From Candidatus Methanomethylophilaceae archaeon (GTDB lineage Archaea > Thermoplasmatota > Thermoplasmata > Methanomassiliicoccales > Methanomethylophilaceae): 47,388 bases of DNA. This document shows, one piece after another, positions 32,747 through 41,294 of the stretch. A program made the translations under genes and the position numbers. The stretch lies in the NCBI GenBank assembly GCA_007117455.1, contig SKGM01000014.1:1-47388 (forward strand), given 5' to 3'. A model generated the notes under the pieces. That model had not been told where the DNA came from. It was given only the letters and a program-made list of their open reading frames with translations, and did no database searches. The stretch's first letter is position 1. The number at the start of each line of letters is the position of its first letter.

Positions 32747-32787
32747 CTATTTCAATATAATTAGAAATAGTATTGAGGTATAAAAAG
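32747..32787. promoter_or_regulatory. acr3 / zinc-ribbon divergent promoter with 7-bp dyad operator
   Basis: CTATTTC-N10-GAAATAG (32747-32770) is a perfect dyad enclosing an AT box (AATTATATTG on the minus strand) at the right distance for acr3. On the plus strand GTATAAAAAG (32778-32787) serves the zinc-ribbon gene. A repressor bound to the dyad would block acr3. Confidence 0.55.
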
Positions 32788-32836
32788 TAATCTATTACGA
32801 AATACTTTGAAATGCCTTGCCCACAGGTAAGATTGC

Positions 32837-33067
32837 ATGGGAAGATTGAAATCATGCTTCAGTGAAACGGTATGCATGAGCAGAACCGTTTCAGGAAATT
32901 GCCATAAGTGTGGTGGGACCGAGATGGGAGAGGGTCGTTGGACTGGATACGCCGCCCTGGGTCCAGTCGGGAAACTGGGGCTTCCCTCGCCCGTTATAGC
33001 GACGGTCTGTAGATCATGTGGCGAGATAGTCTCCATGCGTGCTGAGAAGCCAGAGAGATTCAAATGA
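32837..33067 (+). CDS. Small zinc-ribbon protein, unknown function
   Basis: 76 aa. Two CxxC pairs, in GNCHKCGGTEM and VCRSCGEIVSMRAE, form a likely zinc ribbon spaced by a ~35-residue loop (GYAALGPVGKLGLPSPVIAT). The TATA at 32778 predicts a ~28-nt leader. An internal ATG at 32876 would give a 63-aa protein that keeps all cysteines. It is divergent from acr3 and could be its sensor or an unrelated nucleic-acid-binding protein. Confidence 0.65.
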   Translation: MGRLKSCFSETVCMSRTVSGNCHKCGGTEMGEGRWTGYAALGPVGKLGLPSPVIATVCRSCGEIVSMRAEKPERFK

Positions 33068-33080
33068 GCCGCATATCAAC

Positions 33081-33090
33081 ATTTAAATAA
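33081..33090 (+). promoter_or_regulatory. TATA box for the PUA/PP-loop gene
   Basis: ATTTAAATAA is centred 26 nt before the ATG at 33112, predicting a leaderless mRNA. Confidence 0.6.
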
Positions 33091-33111
33091 CCGTTTTCTG
33101 TCAATGAGGAC

Positions 33112-35031
33112 ATGGCCGCTGTCAGACTGGGCAAGAACCATCTTCGATGGTGCGACTCATGCAACCTGCCGCTTCTGGAGAGAAGGGACTGTCCAACCTG
33201 CGGATCGGCCACAAGGGAGGTGGATGTGACACCGCCAGCCGATGTCCGTCCGGCTTTCGACCACGACCTGAATATCATCAGGGATGTTGTGGACCGTCAA
33301 TTCGGCGAGGGTTCAGGGGAACATCTGATACCCTCAGGCCGAGTGGTCCTTTTGAACAAGGTGCCCGCCTTGGATCGCATGGACGAGGTCATCATCGACG
33401 GAGAGGTGGTGGGAGCCCTACGGTACGATCTGGGCAGAGGTTACGTTTTCGTCAACCGCATGCAGGGTGCCAAGAGGATCGCCCCGGTTGTGAGCCGAGG
33501 CCATGTGGAGTCGGACGAAGGTGCACTGCCCTTCATCCGCGAAGGGAAGAACCTAATGGCGCCGGGAGTGGTGGCTGCTGACCCATCGATCCGGATCGGG
33601 GACGAGGTGATCGTTCTCTGCCAGGGAGAGGCTGTGGCCACTGGGCTGGCGCGTATGAACGGCGAGGAGATGGTGTCATCCGAAAGAGGTCAGGCCGTAA
33701 AAACGAAATGGACCAAGGACGTGGAGCCCCTCAATCACCCTTCAGGACCTGGATGGAAAGAGGTGTTGGAGGCCAATAGCGAAGTGATAGAGGCCCGGGT
33801 GGAGGAGGCCGTCTCATTCATCAAGCAGACCGTTGGTTCATATGACCTACCGGCCATCGTATCCTTCTCAGGAGGAAAGGACAGTCTGGCCACATTGCTT
33901 CTCACCTTGGATTCAGGGATGCGCCTTCCGATACTCTTCGTGGACACCGGCCTGGAGTTCGATGAGACGGTCAGACACGTGGAGGAAGTGGCTGAGAGGC
34001 ATGGCCTGGAACTGATCATCGAGTCCGCACCCGTTGACGCCTTCTTCGGTAACCTGCCTGTGTTCGGCCCCCCGGCCAAGGACTACAGATGGTGCTGCAA
34101 GACCAATAAGCTAGGCCCCACCGTCGGAGCTATAATGCGCAACTTCCCCGATGGTGTGCTGTCATTCATAGGCCAACGGAGATACGAATCCGAGGCCAGA
34201 AGGTCCAAGTCACGCGTCTGGAGGAACCCTTGGACGCCTGGACAGATCGGTGCGTCACCCATACAGGAATGGAATGCTCTACATGTTTGGATGTACATCA
34301 TGCATCGAGGAGAGGATTTCAACCCTTGGTACCAGAAGGGTCTGGACCGGATCGGATGCTTCCTCTGCCCCGCATCGGACATGGCGGAACTGGAGACGGT
34401 CGCGGGCCAGAGCTCACGTTACGCTGAGTGGAGCGATCGCCTTCATCAGCATCGTTTATCACGCGGTCTGCCGTCGGAATGGGAGGAGTATGCCCTGTGG
34501 CGTTGGAAAACCGTCCCGCGTTCCATCCGGGAGGAGTTGGAGTCCTTCACCGGCAAGGACCTGTCTTCGATGATGAAAGGTAGACGGGTGGATACGGAAG
34601 GGAGGATGATCCTCCGCCTCCAGGAGGGTGTGAGTCCCTGTGTCCTCGGATACAGTGTGGAGGGTGCTTTCTCGCGATCCCTCGACCTGCAAAGGCTGTC
34701 GGGCCTCGCCAATATGATGGGTCAGGTGACCGTGGAGCCTGATGACGGATGGTTGACCGTGGATGATGTAACGGTCTATGAGGAGGGAGTACTGGTGTCC
34801 AAAGGACCCAGTGAGGATGACGTCAAACGGAAGGCGAAGCGGATGGAGGAGCTGGTCATGCGCTCGGAGGAGTGCGTGGGTTGCTCCCTATGCGTCGCGA
34901 GATGCCCGGAGGGAGTGCTTTCCTTGATGGGTGGCCGTGTCCAGTTGTCCGGTGGGTGTACCCGATGTGGGCGCTGTCTCGAAGGGCCCTGTCCAGCCAC
35001 CAGCTTCCGGGACGATGATTTCCAGATGTGA
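33112..35031 (+). CDS. Zinc ribbon - PUA - PAPS-reductase-like PP-loop ATPase - ferredoxin fusion
   Basis: 639 aa. N-terminal zinc ribbon (Cys14, Cys17, Cys27, Cys30). Residues ~120-215 contain a PUA-like RNA-binding domain (APGVVAADPSIRIGDEVIV, GLARMNGEEM). The PP-loop FSGGKDSL (Ser253-Ser258) and LFVDTGLEFDET are PAPS-reductase (CysH) features. WCCKTNKLGP and IGCFLCPASDMAELE give further cysteine pairs. The C-terminus has a 2x[4Fe-4S]-like ferredoxin segment (CVGCSLCVARCP, CTRCGRCLEGPCP). Such fusions occur in methanogens, often labelled PAPS reductase. The PUA domain argues instead for an RNA substrate, such as tRNA sulfuration. This is inference. Confidence 0.9.
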   Translation: MAAVRLGKNHLRWCDSCNLPLLERRDCPTCGSATREVDVTPPADVRPAFDHDLNIIRDVVDRQFGEGSGEHLIPSGRVVLLNKVPALDRMDEVIIDGEVVGALRYDLGRGYVFVNRMQGAKRIAPVVSRGHVESDEGALPFIREGKNLMAPGVVAADPSIRIGDEVIVLCQGEAVATGLARMNGEEMVSSERGQAVKTKWTKDVEPLNHPSGPGWKEVLEANSEVIEARVEEAVSFIKQTVGSYDLPAIVSFSGGKDSLATLLLTLDSGMRLPILFVDTGLEFDETVRHVEEVAERHGLELIIESAPVDAFFGNLPVFGPPAKDYRWCCKTNKLGPTVGAIMRNFPDGVLSFIGQRRYESEARRSKSRVWRNPWTPGQIGASPIQEWNALHVWMYIMHRGEDFNPWYQKGLDRIGCFLCPASDMAELETVAGQSSRYAEWSDRLHQHRLSRGLPSEWEEYALWRWKTVPRSIREELESFTGKDLSSMMKGRRVDTEGRMILRLQEGVSPCVLGYSVEGAFSRSLDLQRLSGLANMMGQVTVEPDDGWLTVDDVTVYEEGVLVSKGPSEDDVKRKAKRMEELVMRSEECVGCSLCVARCPEGVLSLMGGRVQLSGGCTRCGRCLEGPCPATSFRDDDFQM

Positions 35032-35033
35032 CA

Positions 35034-35690
35034 TCACATGCGGCGGAAGCCGCGACGGGCCCATTCGCTCAATGCTTTTACAACATAACTTATGGTGCCC
35101 ATGTGGGTACGGGACGAGCCTTGGATTCCGACCCTTCCCTCTTTTATGGCCTTTATCACATCATCGGCATCACAGCAATCAGAAGGCAATACGGTATAAG
35201 CATCGCCGACGTGTTCCACCTTATGGGCATCGCTCCCGGCGGTTCCTGGTTTGGACATCTTCTTGGCCAACCTCTTGGCGGCATGGTTCCCCTTCTCAGC
35301 CGATCTGCCGTTCAGGACCTCGATGGCATCGAAACCATCTATGACATTCTCCTCACCCAGGCCGGACCAGGTGCGGTATGGATGCGCAGCGACGGCTATA
35401 CCTCCCGCGGCATGGATGGCCTGCACGGTCTCCGCCACGCCCATCCCGGAAGCGATCTCCTTCACTATGCCGTATGCCAGTATGTGTCCGGAAGCGGATG
35501 AGACCTCCATTGCGGGAATGATTATGAGTTCTTCGGCCTTTTCCAACGCCTCCCAGTAACCGGACATGGTGTTGTGGTCGGTGATGGCCACACAACCCAG
35601 ACCGAGGGATCTGGCAACATCCAGCACCTCCTGCACACTCGATACCCCGTCAGAGGAGTGGTCGGTGTGGATATGGAGGTCCGCCTTCAT
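35034..35690 (-). CDS. PHP-domain metal-dependent phosphoesterase
   Basis: 218 aa. The PHP ligands are visible: DLHIHTDHSSDG, AITDHNTMSGY, an active-site Glu in IPAMEVSS, AAHPYRTW, and the late GTAGSDAHKVEHVG. This is the TrpH-like single-domain type, acting on small phosphoesters or nucleic-acid ends; the substrate is unknown. The start codon overlaps the metG stop (ATGA), so it is translationally coupled to MetRS. The C-terminus is basic (RRGFRRM). Confidence 0.9.
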   Translation of the reverse strand: MKADLHIHTDHSSDGVSSVQEVLDVARSLGLGCVAITDHNTMSGYWEALEKAEELIIIPAMEVSSASGHILAYGIVKEIASGMGVAETVQAIHAAGGIAVAAHPYRTWSGLGEENVIDGFDAIEVLNGRSAEKGNHAAKRLAKKMSKPGTAGSDAHKVEHVGDAYTVLPSDCCDADDVIKAIKEGRVGIQGSSRTHMGTISYVVKALSEWARRGFRRM

Positions 35691-37891
35691 CTCACAGTTG
35701 CTCCGTCCTTCAGGTCCCCATCGATGGTTATCGCCACGTCTGCAGCCATGAGAATTCGGGCCTTGCCGTCATCACAGACGAGTGCCAAATTGGAATCGGC
35801 ATCGGGAGGGGTCTCCAAGACCATACCGGAGACCGTCTCCTGTCCCTTCAGCAGATTGAACACCTTCATATCGACCTTCTGGAAATCCTTGTAGTCCAGT
35901 TTTCCGCCGCCGATCTCCAAACCACAGTCGACCGGTGTCCCATTGGGAAGGTCATCCGAGGGGGTGAGGAGTCTCACGCCCTCCCCGCCCAATTTCTCAT
36001 CATCTGCAGCCAGCACCATCCCTTTGGATTCCACCCCTCGGAGCTTGGCGGGTTTCAGGTTGCATACCACCACGACCTTCTTCCCCGTGAGGTCCTCCGG
36101 CGAGTAATGTGACTTGAGACCAGCGACCACCTGCCTCTCCTCGCCGGTGTCCAACTGCATGACGTAGAGCTTGTCGGCATCTGGATGGTCGCAGACGCTC
36201 TTGATCTCGCCCACCTTGAGCTCCAGACGACGGAAGTCACTGAAACCCTGGTCGATAGGCTCCTCGACCTCGATCTCCACCTTACGGAAAACCGGGACAG
36301 GGTCCTTGAGGCCCTGTCCAACGGGTAACGGCACGCGATGTCCATCCCAGCCGGCATCCTCCAGGGAGGATTCGAAACCCAAATATCCCCATACCTCGGC
36401 CGATGAGAAGGGCAGGAATGGGGATGCCATTATAGCCAATCCCCTAACGATCTCCAGATTGGCGTGAAGAACCTTACCGCAGGCAACCCGGTCCTGTTTC
36501 ACCAGGGCCCAAGGCTTGACGGAATCGAAGTAACGATTGCCGAAGCGGGCGAGTTCCATCACAGACTTCATGGCCTTCTTGAAATCACAATCATCGAGCA
36601 GTCGTGATGTCTCCTGGAAGGCTTTGGCGACCTCGTCCCTGACCTCCACCAGATCGGCTTCTTCCGCTTCCGGTATCTTGCCGAAGTTCTTGCGGGTGAA
36701 ACTCAGGACACGATGGTAGTAGTTACCGAGTTCAGCCACGAGTTCATTGTTGACCTTGGTCATGAAGTCCGGCCAAGAGAACTCAGAGTCCCTATGGTCC
36801 GGCATATTGATCGACAGATAGTAACGTATCAGATCGGGATGGTATTCTGCCAGGACGGAAGGCAGGTCGATGGATGTGCCCCTGCTCTTGGACAACTTGC
36901 CACCCTTGGTGGTCAGATACTCGTTGGCGGGGATCTCATCCGGCAGATGCAGACCTCCGTAACCCATCAATATCGCGGGCCAGATTATGGAGTGGAAGGG
37001 TATGTTGTCCTTCCCTAGGAAATAATAATGTCTCGCCGAGTCGTCCTTCCAATACCGCTCCCAGAGATCGGGCTCCCCGATGAGGGAGGAATACTCCTTG
37101 GAAGCCGCCAGATATCCTATGACCGCCTCGAACCAAACGTATATGACCTTGCCATCCCAACCATCCAAAGGCACTGGCACACCCCAATCCATATCCCTGG
37201 TTATGGCCCTGTCCTGCAATCCCCCTTCCAACCAATTCCTGGTGAAGGTCTTGACGCTGGGTCGCCAATGGTCCTTGCCCTCCAGGTAGCTGAGCAGGCG
37301 TTCCTGGAATTCGTTCAGACGCAGGAAGAAGTGCTCCGTCTCCCTGACCTCGGGACAGCCCTCGCAATGTATGCATCTCCCGTCCTTTATCTCACCCACC
37401 TCGAATGTGGTTCCGCATTCGTCGCATTGGTCGGCACGGGCGTTCGAACAAGCGCATTTTGGACAGCTCCCCTCGACGTAACGATCGGGAAGGAAACGGT
37501 CACAGGCTTGACAGAAGTACTGCATGGTCTGACGGGTGTAGAGCAGGTCTTTCGATCTCAGTACGTTGAAGATGTCATGGACCACTTCCGTATGGTTAGG
37601 GTTATGGGTCTTGGTGAATAGCGAGAATGAGATGCCCATGTCCTCGATGGCCTTGCTGTTTATCCTGTGGAATGTCTCAGCGACCTCCTCCGGCCCGACA
37701 CCTTGTCTCTCGGCGGTAAGGGTTATGGGAGTCCCATGCTGGTCAGACCCTGAGACCATCAGAACATCATTGCCCTTCAACAGATTGTATCGCCTGAATA
37801 TGTCAGGCGGGAGCAGTGAACCGGCCAGATGGCCGAGGTGTATCACACCGTTGGCATAGGGCCAAGCGACCCCTATGAAGACCTTGGTCAT
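35687..37891 (-). CDS. metG: Methionyl-tRNA synthetase with C-terminal tRNA-binding (EMAPII-like) domain
   Basis: 734 aa. The N-terminal catalytic domain has the HIGH-like GVIHLGHLAGS and the KMSKS loop GGKLSKSRG near residue 330. The zinc insertion has four CxxC knuckles between residues ~125 and 175 (CQACDRFLP, CPKCACS, CDECGTT, CIHCEGC). The anticodon domain carries WALVKQDR. From ~residue 550 comes an OB-fold tRNA-binding domain (LELKVGEIKSVCDHPDADKL, VVAGLKSHYSPEDL, CNLKPAKLRGVESKGMVLAA). A TATA-like AACTTAAATC (37919-37928) predicts a near-leaderless start at 37891. Confidence 0.96.
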   Translation of the reverse strand: MTKVFIGVAWPYANGVIHLGHLAGSLLPPDIFRRYNLLKGNDVLMVSGSDQHGTPITLTAERQGVGPEEVAETFHRINSKAIEDMGISFSLFTKTHNPNHTEVVHDIFNVLRSKDLLYTRQTMQYFCQACDRFLPDRYVEGSCPKCACSNARADQCDECGTTFEVGEIKDGRCIHCEGCPEVRETEHFFLRLNEFQERLLSYLEGKDHWRPSVKTFTRNWLEGGLQDRAITRDMDWGVPVPLDGWDGKVIYVWFEAVIGYLAASKEYSSLIGEPDLWERYWKDDSARHYYFLGKDNIPFHSIIWPAILMGYGGLHLPDEIPANEYLTTKGGKLSKSRGTSIDLPSVLAEYHPDLIRYYLSINMPDHRDSEFSWPDFMTKVNNELVAELGNYYHRVLSFTRKNFGKIPEAEEADLVEVRDEVAKAFQETSRLLDDCDFKKAMKSVMELARFGNRYFDSVKPWALVKQDRVACGKVLHANLEIVRGLAIMASPFLPFSSAEVWGYLGFESSLEDAGWDGHRVPLPVGQGLKDPVPVFRKVEIEVEEPIDQGFSDFRRLELKVGEIKSVCDHPDADKLYVMQLDTGEERQVVAGLKSHYSPEDLTGKKVVVVCNLKPAKLRGVESKGMVLAADDEKLGGEGVRLLTPSDDLPNGTPVDCGLEIGGGKLDYKDFQKVDMKVFNLLKGQETVSGMVLETPPDADSNLALVCDDGKARILMAADVAITIDGDLKDGATVR

Positions 37892-37950
37892 TTGAATCGC
37901 ATTGACAACGGATTAAACGATTTAAGTTTGATGGATTCGGCAACGACACA

Positions 37951-39330
37951 CTAACGGGGCCTGACCTTCTCCGCCTCCGCCAACATGACCCTGACTGTCA
38001 ACCATGCCCAGATCAATACCAGCAGTGAACCGGCTATCTCACCGAGGGTCTGACCCCACCATATCCCCACCAGCCCCATCCTTCCTCCGAGTATGTATGC
38101 TGGAACAAGGGTCAGTACCAGATTTCGGATTATCGTACCTACCAAGGCCCTGTTGGCCATTCCCACGCCTTGGAACATAGCGGCCGCGACACCGCCCAAT
38201 CCTATGAACGGAAGGAATAGGACGCTTATCCTTAAGAACAGGACCATCCCCTCTGTCAGATGGGCCGTATCCTCTGAATAGGTGAAAATCAGGACCGCTT
38301 CGTAGGCGAACACCCCTAGGAGTAGGGCTATGAGGGCCATGGAAGCCCCGGTCACCCAATTACCATAGTTGAACGCCTGCGAGAGTTTATCGTAACGTTT
38401 GGCGCCGTAAGCGGCGGCACATATCGGCACTATGGCACCAGCAATGCCCATGTAGGGCAGCATAGCTATCTGCAGCAGCCTCCAGCCACTGGAGAATATC
38501 GCCACGCCGTCAACGCCGCCATAGAGCATCACCACCACATTCAGGATGAAGGCCGAGATGGACAGTACTATCATCTCAGCAGCGGAAGGTATCCCTATCC
38601 TGAGGATCTCCCACACGGTGCCGGGTGAATATTCCATTCCCCGTATGTTGATATTCAGGTATGCTCCCTTACCTGGGAGGTACCAGTATAGGGTTACGAT
38701 GATCGCCACTGAGAATGAGAGGATCGATGCCCATGCCGCCCCCGCGACACCCAGGCCCAAAGTGTAGATGAAGATGGGGTCCAGGATTATGTTCAAAAGG
38801 GACGCCAGTATCATGATGATCATCGCCCTTTTCACCGCCCCCTCCGACCTCATTATACTGTTGGTGACCACGGCGAGGAAGATGATTATGGAACCGAGGA
38901 AAATCACCCTGCCGTATTCCAGTGTCATCGTGGCCACATCCCCGCCGCCGACGAATGCGAATATGCGGTCAGCGTAGACATAGAGCGGAATTGTGAGTGC
39001 CAGTGGTATCAGTACCGCCAGCAGCATAGCGTGCTTCGCAGCTGAATCTGCCCCCGCCTTATCGTTCTGACCGATGCGTTTGGCTATCACCGCTGATGCG
39101 CCTATGCCCAACCCATTGGCCAGACCTATGAGTATGAAGAATACCGGGAACACAAGCCCCACCGCGGCCAATGCATCAGGGCCAAGACCGGCGACCCAAA
39201 TGGCATCGAAGAGGTTGTAGACGGTCTGGGCGAGCATCGCGATTATAAGTGGGAGCGCCATGCGCCTCACTGCCCTCTTGGGATCCCCCAAAAGGGTGTC
39301 GATGCCTTCGGTCTGCCCTTCCCTGTCCAT
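37951..39330 (-). CDS. MATE-family multidrug/Na+ antiporter (copy 1)
   Basis: 459 aa, about twelve TM helices in two homologous halves. Family blocks: PLIIAMLAQTVYNLFDAIWV, GLANGLGIGASAVIAKRIGQ, and VMLYGGVDGVAIFSSGWRL in the second half. The N-terminal IDTLLGDPKRAVRR matches the upstream paralogue, so the two arose by tandem duplication. ATG 39330 aligns with the paralogue start; a GTG at 39363 is the alternative. It probably has its own promoter (TTAATATACC, 39351-39360). The stop is TAG. Confidence 0.93.
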   Translation of the reverse strand: MDREGQTEGIDTLLGDPKRAVRRMALPLIIAMLAQTVYNLFDAIWVAGLGPDALAAVGLVFPVFFILIGLANGLGIGASAVIAKRIGQNDKAGADSAAKHAMLLAVLIPLALTIPLYVYADRIFAFVGGGDVATMTLEYGRVIFLGSIIIFLAVVTNSIMRSEGAVKRAMIIMILASLLNIILDPIFIYTLGLGVAGAAWASILSFSVAIIVTLYWYLPGKGAYLNINIRGMEYSPGTVWEILRIGIPSAAEMIVLSISAFILNVVVMLYGGVDGVAIFSSGWRLLQIAMLPYMGIAGAIVPICAAAYGAKRYDKLSQAFNYGNWVTGASMALIALLLGVFAYEAVLIFTYSEDTAHLTEGMVLFLRISVLFLPFIGLGGVAAAMFQGVGMANRALVGTIIRNLVLTLVPAYILGGRMGLVGIWWGQTLGEIAGSLLVLIWAWLTVRVMLAEAEKVRPR

Positions 39331-39350
39331 GGGCGGGCTGAGACCATCGG

Positions 39351-39360
39351 GGTATATTAA
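39351..39360 (-). promoter_or_regulatory. Internal TATA box for the second MATE gene of the operon
   Basis: Minus-strand TTAATATACC lies between the two MATE genes, 26 nt before the ATG at 39330. The downstream exporter could therefore be expressed independently of MarR. Confidence 0.45.
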
Positions 39361-39367
39361 CACTGGT

Positions 39368-40735
39368 CTAGACCGTTGTGCTGAGCCTTCTTATGGTGAT
39401 CCTGACCCAGGCGAATACTATCAACGAACTGATGACATTGGCGGAGCAGAGTCCGACCCAGATTCCGATAAGACCGAATCCCAGGACCACTCCCAGTATA
39501 TAGCAAAAGAGCACGGAGAGTATGACCGCCCGGAATATGGTGGCGATCAGGGCACGGACCCCCATCCCCATACCTTGGAAGGTCGCGGATGACAGCATTC
39601 CGAAGGCGACTCCCGGGATCATGAATGCGAATATCCTGATGAAGACCACCAAGTCATCGAAAAGATGCTTTGAATCTGCTGACCATGTGAATAAGGTCGT
39701 GACCTGCGGAGCGAAAATGAACAGGAAGAGTAGGAGCACACCGCCTATGCCCAGACCGAATCTGACCGCATACAGATGGGAGGTGGATAGTTTGTCCCAA
39801 CTTCGGGCCCCGAAGGCCGCCCCAGTCACTGGCGTGACTGCACTGGCTACGCCTTGTATGGCCACGATGGCCATTGACACCACCCTCCATCCAGTGCTGT
39901 AGATCGCCACCCCATCGGTGTCATCCACCATCAGTATCAAGGCGATGAGTACGAACTGCGTCAATGCCATTGATGCATACTGCAGAGATGCTGGAGCACC
40001 GACCGCGAGCACCTCACGGTTGACATTTTTGCTCCAGGTATACTGTCTGAGTTCAAGGCGGACGAAGGTGTCCTTGCCGGCCAGATATACATGCAATAGG
40101 GCCAATGAGGTTATACCGAAAGCGACAACCGTGGCCCATGCGGCTCCGGCTATCCCCATGTCCAGGCCGTAGATGAATATCGGATCCAATATTATGTTCA
40201 ACACTGACCCGAGAGCGAGATATATCGATGAGCGCCGTGCGTCACCTTCGCCCCTGAGAGTGGCGGAGAGGACGCTGGCGAGCATTATGGTCACTGCTCC
40301 GCCGAAGACCACCCTTCCATATTCAGTTGCCAATGGGGTGACATCTCCCGCACCCATGGCGATGAAGATGTCCTCAGCGAGGACGAACAGCACTACAGAC
40401 AGGACAACTGACGCCAATATCGTCAGAACAAGGGTGTGGGACAGGACCCTGGCGGCCCCGGCTGTATCCCTGGCACCTATGCGACGGGCTATGGCTGACG
40501 AGCCTCCGATACCGATACCGGCTCCGATCCCCATTATCACGAAGAATATCGGGAATGCGAATCCTACTGCCGCAAGTGCATCCGAACCCAGACCAGAGAC
40601 CCATATGGCATCGAAGAGATTGTAGGCGGTCTGAAGGCTCATAGCGATTATCATCGGGATCGACAGACGCCTTATCGCACTCTTGGGATCCCCCAGAAGC
40701 GTATCCACGCCTCTGGACCTATCGGTTTCACTCAT
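39368..40735 (-). CDS. MATE-family multidrug/Na+ antiporter (copy 2)
   Basis: 455 aa with twelve predicted TM helices. N-terminal VDTLLGDPKSAIRRLSIPM, then LQTAYNLFDAIWVSGLG and GIGIGGSSAIARRIGARD. The fourth-helix region has YGRVVFGGAVTIM and RGEGDARRSS. Closely paralogous to the next gene downstream. Its start overlaps marR by 8 nt, so it is translated from the same mRNA as the regulator. The stop is TAG. Substrate unknown. Confidence 0.93.
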   Translation of the reverse strand: MSETDRSRGVDTLLGDPKSAIRRLSIPMIIAMSLQTAYNLFDAIWVSGLGSDALAAVGFAFPIFFVIMGIGAGIGIGGSSAIARRIGARDTAGAARVLSHTLVLTILASVVLSVVLFVLAEDIFIAMGAGDVTPLATEYGRVVFGGAVTIMLASVLSATLRGEGDARRSSIYLALGSVLNIILDPIFIYGLDMGIAGAAWATVVAFGITSLALLHVYLAGKDTFVRLELRQYTWSKNVNREVLAVGAPASLQYASMALTQFVLIALILMVDDTDGVAIYSTGWRVVSMAIVAIQGVASAVTPVTGAAFGARSWDKLSTSHLYAVRFGLGIGGVLLLFLFIFAPQVTTLFTWSADSKHLFDDLVVFIRIFAFMIPGVAFGMLSSATFQGMGMGVRALIATIFRAVILSVLFCYILGVVLGFGLIGIWVGLCSANVISSLIVFAWVRITIRRLSTTV

Positions 40736-41189
40736 CCCTGAGACCTACAGACACGTTGTCGTGCATCTTCTGGAGCAGGCGCTCCATCTCCCTCAGCTCC
40801 TCATCGCTCAAACCGCAGATTATCGTTGACTCCAACTCCGCCCTGATCCTCCCCAACCTCTCCATGGCCCCTTTACCTTCATCGGTAAGACTGAGACGGT
40901 AGTTACGACGGTCCAGGGAATCCCTCTCCCTCTTTACCAGGCCTGCTTCCTCCAGACGGGTCATGCTTCGGGCCACGGTGCCTTTGTCCAAGCCCATGGC
41001 AGCGGCGACGGTACCCTGGTTTATCCCTTCATTCTCACAGAGCATGAACATCATGGGGAACTGACCTGAACTGATTCCAATATCTCCCAATCTGGATTTG
41101 ATGAAATTGTGACAGTCCCGATGGATCATGGATATCAACCTGAGCCGGGATATCGGGCAGCTCTCGTAGTCGCAGAGGGGGAATTGCAT
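40728..41189 (-). CDS. MarR-family transcription regulator
   Basis: 153 aa winged-helix repressor. The helix-turn-helix NQGTVAAAMGLDKGTVARSMTRLE is followed by the wing GLVKRERDSLDRRNYRLSLTDEG, the standard MarR DxRxxxxxLT pattern. The N-terminus has two cysteines (PLCDYESCPIS), which might sense redox or metals. ATG 41189 is chosen; a TTG at 41213 would lie inside the operator. First gene of the marR-MATE-MATE operon, so it likely represses the exporters and itself. Confidence 0.92.
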   Translation of the reverse strand: MQFPLCDYESCPISRLRLISMIHRDCHNFIKSRLGDIGISSGQFPMMFMLCENEGINQGTVAAAMGLDKGTVARSMTRLEEAGLVKRERDSLDRRNYRLSLTDEGKGAMERLGRIRAELESTIICGLSDEELREMERLLQKMHDNVSVGLRDE

Positions 41190-41199
41190 GGTTATGTTT

Positions 41200-41228
41200 G
41201 GTTGTTTATGCAACCTTGTTATTTATTG
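41200..41228 (-). promoter_or_regulatory. marR promoter and operator dyad
   Basis: Minus-strand TATA CAATAAATAAC (about 41218-41228) predicts a start near 41196. A perfect dyad GGTTG-N6-CAACC (41200-41215) lies exactly between box and start. A wider TTGCAT...ATGCAA pair brackets the same region. This is a good autorepression site. Confidence 0.55.
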
Positions 41229-41264
41229 TTTCTTCGCTTTCGGACCTCTGACCGTTCATTAAAG

Positions 41265-41274
41265 CTTATAAACC
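41265..41274 (+). promoter_or_regulatory. TATA box for rli1
   Basis: CTTATAAACC is centred 25-26 nt before the ATG at 41295, predicting a leaderless mRNA. Confidence 0.6.
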
Positions 41275-41294
41275 AAACGGTCATAGGCGGGAGT

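Noticed and set aside
32761-33063. 100-aa minus-strand frame opposite the small zinc-ribbon gene
   Set aside because: Low-complexity proline/serine content, no ribosome binding site, and it would cross the acr3 promoter dyad.
41109-41294. 62-residue N-terminal extension of Rli1
   Set aside because: It would cover the marR operator and promoter. The canonical family start MRIAALLKDRCQPRKC is at 41295 behind a TATA box.
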